This document shows, piece after piece, positions 27,538 through 37,689 of a stretch of 64,000 nucleotides of DNA (position 1 is the stretch's first letter; every line of letters begins with the position of its first letter). Below the pieces are notes generated by a model that did no database searches, was not told the DNA's origin, and saw only the letters and a program-made list of their open reading frames with translations. The translations under genes were made by a program, and so were the position numbers. The stretch is from Faecalispora jeddahensis (GTDB lineage: Bacteria; Bacillota; Clostridia; Oscillospirales; Acutalibacteraceae), in contig NZ_CBYL010000009.1 in the NCBI RefSeq assembly GCF_000577335.1, positions 22,901-86,900 of the forward strand, read 5' to 3'.

Positions 27538-27952
27538 GATAAACCCTCACAAATTCTTTTGCTGTAATTCATTTTGCAATCGAATCCTGCGAAACCTTTG
27601 CGGCTTTCCGTTAACAGAAAGCCTCTTGGTTATAACAGTTTTTACTTTTTCTCGTAATCAATACCATACCATATTTTTTTCCAGTTTTGCAACCTTTTTA
27701 CCAGATTAACAAGCCATTTTTTGCCAGGGTCTATTTCGGAAGAAGAAAAGTTGTATTTCTACGGGCAATTACTACTGTTCTTTCGTATATTTTACTTCGC
27801 CTAACCACCAGTGATGAATGACTCTGACGAAGAACGCGGACGAGTGCAGTGACAGAGACATTAAAACAGCGCTTCCGATTCGCCGGCAAAGCGGCAGATC
27901 GGAAGCGCCTGATTTGTTATGGATCGATCGGATTTGCTGTGCTCGCCGGCGT
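27538..27952. other. Intergenic region; terminator only
   Basis: About 415 bases with no supported gene. It contains the DUF4317 promoter region (AT-rich, 27640-27720) and the terminator listed at 27869-27908. Small frames on both strands lack ribosome-binding sites. Confidence 0.5.
27869..27908 (-). terminator. Intrinsic terminator of the exporter/two-component cluster
   Basis: Perfect 11-bp arms GCGCTTCCGAT/ATCGGAAGCGC with an 18-base loop that itself can pair. On the minus strand the stem is followed by TGTTTTAA. It lies about 45 bases past the end of the winged-helix regulator gene. Confidence 0.75.
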
Positions 27953-28540
27953 TTATCCCCAGAAAGCGCGGAGATCGTGATCGTACGGATAATGCCCGTG
28001 CGGGCCTTTTCGGGACATGAAATGCTCATGCAGCTTGCGCATGCGGTTAAACCCATCATGGTCGCACATGCCCCGGAGCCTTGCGACCCATTCTTCGTTT
28101 CGATCGAAGTCGGAATCCTCTTCTGAGCCGGCCTTTTTCTGAAGCTCGTCGATCATACGGGCCAGAAAGCCGCTCAGAACAGTTTTTTCATCGTCGCTCA
28201 GAACGCCCCACACATCGCTTAAGCTCTGGCATTCAGCCACTTCTTTCAAACCGGGTTCCGTCAGTTCCACGGCCTTGTCATCAGAGCCATCAATGGACTT
28301 TAGAGCGATATACCCCTTTTGCTCGAGTCCCAGCAGTAGTTCTTCCCCCGCGGGCATACGGCGGCTCAGCATTTCGATCAGCTCTTTCATTGTCATTTCC
28401 GGGTGCGCCTTGATCAGCGCCAGCAGTCTTTTGCGCCAGCCATCCGGTCCGCTCGCCTGAAAGCTGCGGAGCCGTTCTTTGAGAAGCAGGCGGGTAACGC
28501 GGGAAAATTGTTCATTCAAAGCAAAATCCTTGTCATTCAT
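27953..28540 (-). CDS. Winged-helix transcriptional regulator (MarR/PadR-like)
   Basis: This 195-residue protein has a winged-helix region at about 35-100 (LLALIKAHPEMTMKELIEML, then LLGLEQKGYIAL with a charged wing) and a C-terminal helical region ending in an HGHYPYDHD tail. It is the last gene of the ABC exporter unit, 72 bases after the permease. It probably gives a second layer of control over the exporter; its binding site may be the inverted repeat at 30509-30557. The exact family is uncertain. Confidence 0.7.
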   Translation of the reverse strand: MNDKDFALNEQFSRVTRLLLKERLRSFQASGPDGWRKRLLALIKAHPEMTMKELIEMLSRRMPAGEELLLGLEQKGYIALKSIDGSDDKAVELTEPGLKEVAECQSLSDVWGVLSDDEKTVLSGFLARMIDELQKKAGSEEDSDFDRNEEWVARLRGMCDHDGFNRMRKLHEHFMSRKGPHGHYPYDHDLRAFWG

Positions 28541-28612
28541 GGTATCAATCCTCCTGATATATTTTTGGCTTGGTTTGATTGGAATCCTGATGATGGATTG
28601 GGTCAGCTCTGC

Positions 28613-29437
28613 TCACTTGTTCTTTTCGCTTCTGGCGAAGAAAAGGGTACCGATCATCAGGCATACCACCGTAATCGCAATAATGGCGACGAGCGTGACA
28701 GCGGGGTTGAACAGCACCACGCTGTCATATTCCGGCGTTCCGGCATAAACCACGGCGCGCACAAGATCCAGACAGTAGGTCATCGGCATCAGACGGCTGA
28801 TGACAAACAGCACGCCGCTGGAATTGTTGATGGGGATAATCGCGCCGGACAGGAACATCTGCGGCATGGTGATCAGCATGACCGCCAGATTGGCCATCTT
28901 GTTGCTCTTGATCAGCCCAATCACAATCATGGCGAGCGCGCCCGCCGACAGACACATGAGCGGCGACAGTGCGAGAACGGCCAGAATCTGTGAGACGGGC
29001 AGCGTGATGCCCATGACAAGCCCCACCACCAGAGTACCGATCAGGCTGACAATCGCCCCAAAACTCGAACCGATAATTTTCCCAATCACGATGGAATATC
29101 GGGAAACGGGCGAAATCATCATCTCCTGGGTAAAGTCGGTGAAGTGGTCCTCCACCAGCGAAGAAATGCCGGACGTTGTCGACATAAACAGCATGTTGAC
29201 GAGCATGCCCACCAGCATGAATTTGCCATAATTAAAGCCAAGCCCGGCCGCCATGTTCTGCGCAAGGCTGCCGCCCAGCATCCCCATCATCAGAAGCGGC
29301 ATGGCCAAACTCATAATGATCATGCCCGGCGACTTAAAGAACAACGTGATGTCCCTTGCCGCGATGGTAGCCACGGCGTTGAGTTCCTTCATGGCCCTCG
29401 ATTTGATTTTCGGCTGCTGCAATACCAGCTCGCTCAT
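28613..29437 (-). CDS. ABC-2 type exporter permease
   Basis: This 274-residue protein has six hydrophobic helices and the ABC-2 membrane domain (DITLFFKSPGMIIMSLAMPL at the start; the PVSRYSIVIGKIIGSSFGA region). It pairs with the ATPase encoded just upstream, overlapping it by 4 bases (ATGA). DrrB/NodJ-like permeases export drugs, lipids or polysaccharides; the substrate is unknown. Confidence 0.92.
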   Translation of the reverse strand: MSELVLQQPKIKSRAMKELNAVATIAARDITLFFKSPGMIIMSLAMPLLMMGMLGGSLAQNMAAGLGFNYGKFMLVGMLVNMLFMSTTSGISSLVEDHFTDFTQEMMISPVSRYSIVIGKIIGSSFGAIVSLIGTLVVGLVMGITLPVSQILAVLALSPLMCLSAGALAMIVIGLIKSNKMANLAVMLITMPQMFLSGAIIPINNSSGVLFVISRLMPMTYCLDLVRAVVYAGTPEYDSVVLFNPAVTLVAIIAITVVCLMIGTLFFARSEKNK

Positions 29438-30381
29438 GCCGCCCCACCTCCCGTTCTCATCAGATATTCCACATAGGCGTCCTCGAGCGACGGCTCCTGA
29501 ATCTTCAGCACCGTAAGCTTTGTCTCAAGCCGCGCAATGATATCCTGCGCAGTTCTGTCCTGATAAGGAACGATGATGTGGCCGTCAACGTGATAGCTCA
29601 GGCCCATATTCGTAATTTCACGGATCAACCCATCCTTATCCTGCGCGTCCACGACGAGTTCCTGTTTGAGAAGGCTCGACTTCATTTCGTCCGGCGAACC
29701 GGTGATCGCGATTTCCCCGTGGTTGATGATGCAGACCTTATCGACATTCTCCGCCTCGTCGATGTAATGGGTCGTCAGAAAAACCGTCGTGCCGTTCTGC
29801 TTGCGCACGTTGTCGATGTACTCCCAGAGGCTGCGCCGGCTCACTGCGTCAAGCCCCTGCGTCGGCTCGTCAAGAAACAGGATTTTCGGCGTGTGGATCA
29901 GGCTGCGGATAATTTCCAGCTTGCGCTGCATTCCGCCCGAAAGCTTCTTAATCGGCTGAAACAGCGCGTGCTCGATGCCGACGATCTCGGCAAGCTCCAT
30001 GACGCGATTCCGGTATTCGGCAGGCATCATTTTGAAAGTGGGCCGATAGCCGTACATGCCGTAAAGACAGGCGTGAAAGCGGATGTTTTCCTCCGCAGAG
30101 AGCTGAGGATCAAGACTGGGCTGCTGAAAGATGATTCCCACTTTGTCCCTTACATGCTGCGCATCCTTTTCCACATCGTACCCCGCGATCGTCACGCTGC
30201 CGGATGTTTTGGACAGCGTGGTCGTCAGGATGGAGATCGTCGTCGTTTTGCCCGCACCGTTGGGGCCGAGAAACGCGAAAAATTCTCCCTCGTTCACATG
30301 AAAGCTCACGCCTTTTACCGAAGGCTCTTTTGCTTTTTCATATTGTTTCACAAGCTCGTTTACCGTGATGATAGAACTCAT
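29434..30381 (-). CDS. ABC exporter ATP-binding protein (DrrA-like)
   Basis: This 315-residue ATPase has Walker A GPNGAGKTT (about 39-47), Q-loop IIFQQPSLDPQ, signature LSGGMQRK, Walker B ILFLDEPTQGLD and switch His in TTHYID. The C-terminal extension (about 235-315) with EPSLEDAYVEYL is typical of DrrA-type drug exporters. ATG 30381 follows GGAGGGAA and overlaps the stop of a 40-codon leader ORF (ATGA), so its translation is probably coupled to that ORF. Confidence 0.93.
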   Translation of the reverse strand: MSSIITVNELVKQYEKAKEPSVKGVSFHVNEGEFFAFLGPNGAGKTTTISILTTTLSKTSGSVTIAGYDVEKDAQHVRDKVGIIFQQPSLDPQLSAEENIRFHACLYGMYGYRPTFKMMPAEYRNRVMELAEIVGIEHALFQPIKKLSGGMQRKLEIIRSLIHTPKILFLDEPTQGLDAVSRRSLWEYIDNVRKQNGTTVFLTTHYIDEAENVDKVCIINHGEIAITGSPDEMKSSLLKQELVVDAQDKDGLIREITNMGLSYHVDGHIIVPYQDRTAQDIIARLETKLTVLKIQEPSLEDAYVEYLMRTGGGAA

Positions 30382-30500
30382 ACCATTCCCTCCATTGAAC
30401 ACGCGAGAGATGATATGTTGGATCTATCGGCTTCTTTTGCCGAGAACTCCCGAATCATGCGGCCGATCGCACGGCACACCAATACGATGATCGAGAACAT
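30378..30500 (-). CDS. 40-residue leader ORF translationally coupled to the exporter ATPase
   Basis: ATG 30500 is preceded by ACGGAGG about 8 bases upstream, one of the strongest ribosome-binding sites in the area. The peptide starts MFSIIVLVCRAIGRMIREFS and ends SMEGMV; its TGA stop overlaps the ATG of the ATPase gene. The first 13 residues are hydrophobic. It does not resemble any protein I know. A leader peptide or small regulatory membrane protein is likely, because its ribosome-binding site lies in one arm of a long inverted repeat. Confidence 0.55.
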   Translation of the reverse strand: MFSIIVLVCRAIGRMIREFSAKEADRSNISSLACSMEGMV

Positions 30501-30508
30501 AAAAAACA

Positions 30509-30557
30509 CCTCCGTTTGATTTATGACCTCATTCTACAGTCATAAATTAAACGGAGG
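30509..30557 (-). promoter_or_regulatory. Long inverted repeat covering the leader-ORF ribosome-binding site
   Basis: Arms CCTCCGTTTGATTTATGAC and GTCATAAATTAAACGGAGG (30509-30527 and 30539-30557) pair almost perfectly around a loop of about 11-12 bases. In the mRNA, the ribosome-binding site ACGGAGG of the leader ORF is sequestered by the upstream arm. As DNA, the dyad could be an operator for the winged-helix regulator. Either way it is a control point between the response-regulator box and the exporter genes. Confidence 0.65.
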
Positions 30558-30568
30558 ATAAATCGAAC

Positions 30569-30585
30569 TTAAACGCAATGTAAAC
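30569..30585. promoter_or_regulatory. Predicted response-regulator box upstream of the exporter unit
   Basis: Direct repeat TTAAAC and GTAAAC with an 11-bp period (starts 30569 and 30580; spacer GCAAT). The same arrangement, TAAACGCA..GTAAAC, occurs upstream of the response regulator gene itself at 32397-32413. Direct half-sites 11 bp apart are the usual target of OmpR/PhoB-type dimers. Confidence 0.6.
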
Positions 30586-30594
30586 GAGACAATT

Positions 30595-31674
30595 TTATTT
30601 TTTCAAAGGCAGCGTTACAGTAAAGGTGCTCCCCTCGCCTGCCTGACTTTCCACTGTCACTGTGCCGCCGTGAAGCTCCACGATTTTTTTCACGAGCGAT
30701 AATCCAAGCCCGCTGCCGCCCTGGGCGCGGTCACGAGCTTTATCGGCTTTGTAGAAGCGCTCAAAAATGTGCATTCTATCTTCTTCGGAAATGCCGGAGC
30801 CGGTGTCGGAGATTTGGCAAACCACGCTCTCCCCGCCGTCTGTCAGCACGATATTGATTTCGCCCTGCTCGGGTGTAAATTTGATCGCGTTATGGATCAG
30901 GTTGATCCACACCTGTGTGAGCAGGCCCTCATCGCCGCTGTAAGTGATTTTTCCGAGGGACAGAGAAAGATCGATGTTCTTTTCCGCCCACTGAGGTTCG
31001 AGCATCAGGACAGCGTTTTGAATCTGCTTATCGAGCGAAAACGATGTGATGGTAAGAGGCTGATCGTTGCTCTCGAGCGACGACAGCTTGAGGAGGTTGT
31101 CGCTGAGTTTGGAAAGACGCCCGGCTTCGGTTTCGATCACATCAATATAGTGTGCGCGCTGATCGGCAGTCAGTCTGTCGTTTTTCAGAAGCGCCGCAAA
31201 CCCGCGGATTGAAGTCAGCGGAGACTGTATTTCGTGAGATACGTTCGAAATAAAATCCTGCCGCAGCTTTTCCATTGAACCGAGTTCCCGCGCCATTTTA
31301 TTGACGCTTTTGGCAATCTCAGCGAGAGGATTGTGCTCATCCACCGGGATCAGCACGTTAAAATCCCCGTGCGCGATGCGGTTCAGGGCTTCAATGGTAC
31401 TGTCCAAATATCTGTTCCGTTTATCCCAATGGCGGTCTTTGTGGTGCCGCCTTGTATGCACTGCCGCCAAAATTCTTGCTCCAAGCGAGAAAACGCACAG
31501 ACCGAGCAGCCCCGTGATGACGTGCGTCCAAACTGCAGCGGGGCGGCCGGTAAAGCGATAAATCAATTCCGACAGCCCAAATCCCGCGGCAAAACAGACC
31601 GCCAATAGAAGGAACCCCAGCAGCGTGCCCCGAATCCATCTTGATCTGTACCTTCGATTGTCTTCCCGTCTCAT
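30595..31674 (-). CDS. Sensor histidine kinase (HAMP, HisKA, HATPase)
   Basis: This 359-residue kinase has two transmembrane helices (about 14-35 and 45-65) with a very short extracellular loop. A HAMP-like region follows, then HisKA with phospho-acceptor His in FISNVSHEIQSPLTSIRGF, and the N, G1 and G2 boxes (NLIHNAIKFT, DTGSGI, GSGLGLSLV). The short loop suggests it senses membrane stress or works with a membrane partner, as in BceS-like kinases linked to exporters. It follows the response regulator by 2 bases. Confidence 0.95.
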   Translation of the reverse strand: MRREDNRRYRSRWIRGTLLGFLLLAVCFAAGFGLSELIYRFTGRPAAVWTHVITGLLGLCVFSLGARILAAVHTRRHHKDRHWDKRNRYLDSTIEALNRIAHGDFNVLIPVDEHNPLAEIAKSVNKMARELGSMEKLRQDFISNVSHEIQSPLTSIRGFAALLKNDRLTADQRAHYIDVIETEAGRLSKLSDNLLKLSSLESNDQPLTITSFSLDKQIQNAVLMLEPQWAEKNIDLSLSLGKITYSGDEGLLTQVWINLIHNAIKFTPEQGEINIVLTDGGESVVCQISDTGSGISEEDRMHIFERFYKADKARDRAQGGSGLGLSLVKKIVELHGGTVTVESQAGEGSTFTVTLPLKK

Positions 31675-31676
31675 TT

Positions 31677-32348
31677 TTACACCTCTAACCGATAGCCAAG
31701 TCCGCGGACAGTTGTGATTTTAAACTGGTACCTCTCTGCGGGAAAACGCTCGCGCAGGCGATTGATATGCACGTCCAGGGTCCGCTCGTTTCCCTCGAAA
31801 TCGTAGCCCCACACATCCTCGATGAGCTGCTCGCGCGTAAAGGTTTTTCCGGGGGAAGAACCCAGCTTGAAAAGCAGCTCAAATTCCTTCATGGGGATGT
31901 CGCTTTGCTCTCCGCCACAGAACACGGAGTAACTGTTTTTATCCAGCGTCAGCGCACCGATCTGGACAGTCTGCGAAGCGGCGATTTTATAGCGTCTGAG
32001 CAGCGCCTTAACGCGCAGGACAAGCTCTGCGCCTTCAAACGGTTTTGTCAGGTAATCGTCTGTTCCAAGCTCGAACCCTTTCACCTTCTGGCTGATCTCG
32101 CCCTTCGCCGTCAGCATCAGGATCGGCAAATCCTCATAGTACCGGCGCGCATAACCGCAAAACTCGAAACCGTCTATTTCGGGCATCATCAAATCCAGCA
32201 CACAGAGGTCGATTTTCGTTTCACTCAGCTTTTGCAGCGCTTCCCGCCCATTCCGGGCTTCCTGTACCGAGAAGCCTTCATTATGCAGTAAGGTGCTCAC
32301 GAGCTCCCGTATATATGGATCATCATCAATGACTAAAATGGCGGCCAT
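31677..32348 (-). CDS. Response regulator, OmpR/PhoB family
   Basis: This 223-residue regulator has a receiver domain (ILVIDDDPYIREL; Asp in LCVLDLMMPEIDGF) and a C-terminal winged helix (about 130-222; LIEDVWGYDFEGNERTLDVH, RTVRGLGYRLEV). It is the first gene of the unit and is preceded by its own predicted box. It likely activates its own operon and the exporter genes downstream. Confidence 0.96.
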   Translation of the reverse strand: MAAILVIDDDPYIRELVSTLLHNEGFSVQEARNGREALQKLSETKIDLCVLDLMMPEIDGFEFCGYARRYYEDLPILMLTAKGEISQKVKGFELGTDDYLTKPFEGAELVLRVKALLRRYKIAASQTVQIGALTLDKNSYSVFCGGEQSDIPMKEFELLFKLGSSPGKTFTREQLIEDVWGYDFEGNERTLDVHINRLRERFPAERYQFKITTVRGLGYRLEV

Positions 32349-32382
32349 GAATGCGCCTCCTCTCCGGCTTTCTATTGTTTAT

Positions 32383-32413
32383 AGTATACCAACAATGTAA
32401 ACGCAGAGTAAAC
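32383..32413 (-). promoter_or_regulatory. Promoter and predicted autoregulatory box of the response regulator gene
   Basis: On the minus strand TATACT (32388-32383) is a good -10. Direct repeat GTAAAC at 32397-32402 and 32408-32413 (plus-strand reading) overlaps the -35 region, with an 11-bp period and spacer GCAGA. It matches the box before the exporter unit in 14 of 16 positions. Confidence 0.6.
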
Positions 32414-32528
32414 CCGGGCGTTCCATCGACTTTAAAAATATTTACTTGAATCGGCCAGAGGAAGCACAGTGTAAAACTCGACATGCAGGCGGGAAAAGAT
32501 ACAAAGTACCATTTGTCAGACTGGTCAA

Positions 32529-35500
32529 ATTTTAATCTACGCCCCTCATACGAGGGGCGGCCAACAACGCCCGCAACGTCAACTCCGATGGCACGCTATT
32601 TCAATCCACGTCCCTCGCATGAGGGACGACCCCCGCGCTGCGGGGCCTTGACAAGACGGCAGTTATTTCAATCCACGTCCCTCGCATGAGGGACGACGGA
32701 GATTGCCCCGGTGCTTCTCCATATCCGGTTTATTTCAATCCACGTCCCTCGCATGAGGGACGACATTACGCAATTAAATTCAAGCTTGCCGCCACTCGAT
32801 TTCAATCCACGTCCCTCGCATGAGGGACGACTTTTTCAGCTTTTCTGCCTGCCACGCGGGCCAGCTATTTCAATCCACGTCCCTCGCATGAGGGACGACA
32901 GTGCCTGGCACTCAATGTCAGGAGCCTCGCTCATTTCAATCCACGTCCCTCGCATGAGGGACGACATACTTTAGTCGGGCAATCAAGACAAATGCAACAC
33001 ATTTCAATCCACGTCCCTCGCATGAGGGACGACTTTGATGGAGCATTATAGGTTTTTCCGGAAAATATTTCAATCCACGTCCCTCGCATGAGGGACGACT
33101 TTGATGGAGCATTATAGGTTTTTCCGGAAAATATTTCAATCCACGTCCCTCGCATGAGGGACGACGCGCTCAAGGGTTTCGGCGCTCACGATTTCCTGCA
33201 TTTCAATCCACGTCCCTCGCATGAGGGACGACAATGATACTGTTTTGACCGGGTTTGACGTCCTGATTTCAATCCACGTCCCTCGCATGAGGGACGACAA
33301 TGATACTGTTTTGACCGGGTTTGACGTCCTGATTTCAATCCACGTCCCTCGCATGAGGGACGACTCAGCAGCGTAAAGGATCTGTTCCTCAATATCTGAT
33401 TTCAATCCACGTCCCTCGCATGAGGGACGACTTGGACGCTCACGCTTCGCGAGGGTGCAACCACGATTTCAATCCACGTCCCTCGCATGAGGGACGACCA
33501 TACACAGCGGCCTTACGTTTATGGTAACGGTAATTTCAATCCACGTCCCTCGCATGAGGGACGACGGAGCAGTTGCACCCGTGGTGGAAGTGCTTGCTTG
33601 TATTTCAATCCACGTCCCTCGCATGAGGGACGACGCGGGGCCCCGCGCCGTAAACGGCGCACCCCATCCATTTCAATCCACGTCCCTCGCATGAGGGACG
33701 ACAAGACTATTCCCACCGCCGACGGTATGGGTGTAATTTCAATCCACGTCCCTCGCATGAGGGACGACTGGAGTACGGTATTCACTGGTTGCAGGGGCTT
33801 GACATTTCAATCCACGTCCCTCGCATGAGGGACGACTGTAAAAAACACGCCAACCGGTGACTACCCCAGTATTTCAATCCACGTCCCTCGCATGAGGGAC
33901 GACGACCGCGTGGAGCAAAGCGATTTTCTAACAGGCAGATTTCAATCCACGTCCCTCGCATGAGGGACGACCGCGTCAGGTTGGAAAGCGGGATCACGCG
34001 TACCGATTTCAATCCACGTCCCTCGCATGAGGGACGACACATCATTAGGTACTCGCACCTGCCGACAATGCGATTTCAATCCACGTCCCTCGCATGAGGG
34101 ACGACCGGTATCATCGGTACGGCTGGCACAGACCAGTGAATTTCAATCCACGTCCCTCGCATGAGGGACGACGGGAGGTGATAAAATGCCGCAAATGTCG
34201 AAACGAATTTCAATCCACGTCCCTCGCATGAGGGACGACTCTCTAAAGATGTATTATATAACCACAGGGTAAAATTTCAATCCACGTCCCTCGCATGAGG
34301 GACGACGGTACAGGGGCCGACACGCAAGATAAAGGCGTTGGATTTCAATCCACGTCCCTCGCATGAGGGACGACGGCTTAAATAAAACACCTGCAACAAA
34401 AATCAGAAATTTCAATCCACGTCCCTCGCATGAGGGACGACTAATAGGTGCAATAGCAATCTCCTTTTTTCGTGATTTCAATCCACGTCCCTCGCATGAG
34501 GGACGACAAGAATGTTCCCCAATCCCAATCTGTGTCTGATCATTTCAATCCACGTCCCTCGCATGAGGGACGACCCGCTGGTTTGGATATTCCTCCGGCA
34601 TTAAACGATTTCAATCCACGTCCCTCGCATGAGGGACGACCTGGTTTCGGGGTCAAACAGGGCCTTAGTAACCAATTTCAATCCACGTCCCTCGCATGAG
34701 GGACGACTGCGTTTTCCGGCAAAGCAGCTACGTCTAATGTAATTTCAATCCACGTCCCTCGCATGAGGGACGACTTTTAAAAAAATTGGATGGGGTCGCT
34801 GGTGATAGCATTTCAATCCACGTCCCTCGCATGAGGGACGACGACAAATATTCACACATTATTACTGTTTTATACGATTTCAATCCACGTCCCTCGCATG
34901 AGGGACGACGACCAAAACAAGGTCTTTTGTTGATGATTCTGCTATTTCAATCCACGTCCCTCGCATGAGGGACGACTGAAATCGACGAAAACCTGATCCG
35001 CCACAACCTATTTCAATCCACGTCCCTCGCATGAGGGACGACCTATGGGCGACAAACAATGCTGGCTTTGCGGAGCATTTCAATCCACGTCCCTCGCATG
35101 AGGGACGACCAGATGATCCGGCTGATTAAAACCACATGGGGCGGAATTTCAATCCACGTCCCTCGCATGAGGGACGACTTTCAGAGGTGGAACAGATGAC
35201 GAAACAATTGATTTCAATCCACGTCCCTCGCATGAGGGACGACCCCTCAATCTGGCGGCGCCGCTCTTGGTACAGCGCTTATTTCAATCCACGTCCCTCG
35301 CATGAGGGACGACGGCCAGACCGATATGCTCCAACAATTTATAGTGCCATTTCAATCCACGTCCCTCGCATGAGGGACGACATGCGACTTTTCAAGCGAT
35401 AGTTTTTATAGCAAAATTTCAATCCACGTCCCTCGCATGAGGGACGACCTCGCGCGCGTATTTGCGCTTTTCGGGATCGCAGCATTTCAATCCACGTCCC

Positions 35501-37529
35501 TCGCATGAGGGACGACTGGGAGTGATAAGGCCGGCGGAGGCGGAGAGGAGATTTCAATCCACGTCCCTCGCATGAGGGACGACATTGCTCCTGCATGGAC
35601 ATACGGCGCAGCTTGATATTTCAATCCACGTCCCTCGCATGAGGGACGACCTCTATCGGCTCAAAAAAGATCAGAGCAATGGGCATTTCAATCCACGTCC
35701 CTCGCATGAGGGACGACTTCCGGCACTGGCTCGGCGTTATAACACCACAACGATTTCAATCCACGTCCCTCGCATGAGGGACGACAGGCGGAGCAAAGAG
35801 CCCGCGAAAACAATCCTGATATTTCAATCCACGTCCCTCGCATGAGGGACGACTTCGTTTGCTTGTGAATCCGCTCGCTACGGTAGATTTCAATCCACGT
35901 CCCTCGCATGAGGGACGACAGTTGCCGCCACAGGTTTGAGACAAATTCAGATAAATTTCAATCCACGTCCCTCGCATGAGGGACGACATCTTCGGATAAT
36001 TATCTTTCTTTGTCAATGATATTTCAATCCACGTCCCTCGCATGAGGGACGACGGATTGTTCCGGTCAGTTTTATCATTGCGACTATGATTTCAATCCAC
36101 GTCCCTCGCATGAGGGACGACATATGTGGGAGCAAATTAACTATACACGGCCCGATTTCAATCCACGTCCCTCGCATGAGGGACGACTTAGCTATGGTGA
36201 TTATGCGTTTTATATTGCGTCCATTTCAATCCACGTCCCTCGCATGAGGGACGACTGGTTTGCGCAGTTACCCGGAAAAGTTGCGGCACAAATTTCAATC
36301 CACGTCCCTCGCATGAGGGACGACGCCTATGTACACCGATCTGTACCCGAAATTTACAATTTCAATCCACGTCCCTCGCATGAGGGACGACTAAATTCAA
36401 ACCGTACCACAACCTGCGGCTGCGATTTCAATCCACGTCCCTCGCATGAGGGACGACTTGACATTAGATTGTGTGCATATGATAATGGATATTTCAATCC
36501 ACGTCCCTCGCATGAGGGACGACAGGAGGCACAGTTATGTCAAAACAAATTCGTGTGATTTCAATCCACGTCCCTCGCATGAGGGACGACTGCCGACGGA
36601 GCCTGATAACAGGAGTATCGCTTTTATTTCAATCCACGTCCCTCGCATGAGGGACGACTCCGAAATAGCCTGTGCAACCTTGTTTACGACGTATATTTCA
36701 ATCCACGTCCCTCGCATGAGGGACGACTTAATATAAATTTCTGTGCTCCGGGTGATAATTCAATTTCAATCCACGTCCCTCGCATGAGGGACGACGGGGT
36801 TTCATTTTGCCGTTTGCGTCATATGCCTGATTTCAATCCACGTCCCTCGCATGAGGGACGACCAAAAGGCATATTGCTGGGCATTGCACAAGAGCAATTT
36901 CAATCCACGTCCCTCGCATGAGGGACGACGCAACCTGCGTCAACACAATAGTTTGCCGCACAATTTCAATCCACGTCCCTCGCATGAGGGACGACTATAC
37001 ATACCCGGAGCAGTTCGGGCATTGGCGAATTTCAATCCACGTCCCTCGCATGAGGGACGACATATATAAAATCAGCAGTCAGGCCGACATTAGTATTTCA
37101 ATCCACGTCCCTCGCATGAGGGACGACTTGATATCAGGGTGCAGAGCTATGCCGGGGAGCATTTCAATCCACGTCCCTCGCATGAGGGACGACTCTGCCA
37201 TCATAACAATCACCACTTCCAAAAGCTATTTCAATCCACGTCCCTCGCATGAGGGACGACTGCGCTTATGCAGCCTGTAAAACTGCGGCAACAAATTTCA
37301 ATCCACGTCCCTCGCATGAGGGACGACTATATATAAAATCAGCAGTCAGGCCGACATTAGTATTTCAATCCACGTCCCTCGCATGAGGGACGACCTGTAT
37401 GATACTACACAAATCGTGTAGGCGAATTAATTTCAATCCACGTCCCTCGCATGAGGGACGACCGATCTTCCGTGGGTACATTGACCAAAATTTTTCATTT
37501 CAATCCACGTCCCTCGCATGAGGGACGAC
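32529..37529 (-). CRISPR. Type I-C CRISPR array, about 75 repeats and 74 spacers
   Basis: The 33-base repeat reads ATTTCAATCCACG... on the plus strand and contains the palindrome CGTCCCTC-GCAT-GAGGGACG. Read on the minus strand it starts GTCGTCCCTC and ends GATTGAAAT, typical of subtype I-C. I counted 75 starts from 32529 to 37497, with periods of 65-70 bases. Spacers are about 32-37 bases. The leader and cas2 are on the right, so new spacers enter at 37529. The far-left repeat (32529-32561) is degenerate, as expected for the oldest end. Spacers at 33034/33100 and at 33233/33299 are adjacent duplicates; those at 37062 and 37328 are nearly identical but four units apart. A second mutation-free repeat consensus throughout implies recent activity. 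Confidence 0.98.
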
Positions 37530-37689
37530 TGCAAAACAAACAAATTGAGCGAAATGATCTTGATTAAAGCTTAGTAATCATTTACATCAAAAAGAAAATA
37601 AATCGCAGATTAGCAAAGCTTCTCACTATAAATTGATCCAATTTCATGCGCGAATCCCCCGCGGATTTGATGTACGCTTGCGATTCGCG
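37530..37689 (-). promoter_or_regulatory. CRISPR leader
   Basis: The 160-base AT-rich stretch between cas2 and the first repeat has the position and composition of a leader. On the minus strand a possible promoter is TTGATG, 17 bases, TTAATC just before the array. An inverted repeat CGCGAATC/GATTCGCG (37649-37656 and 37682-37689) right after the cas2 stop may end the cas transcript. Confidence 0.7.

Noticed and set aside
32483..37280. Many open frames of 60-120 codons with repeated NPRPSHEGR, HVPRMRDD or SSLMRGTWIEI peptides
   Set aside because: They are translations of the CRISPR repeat in different frames, not proteins.
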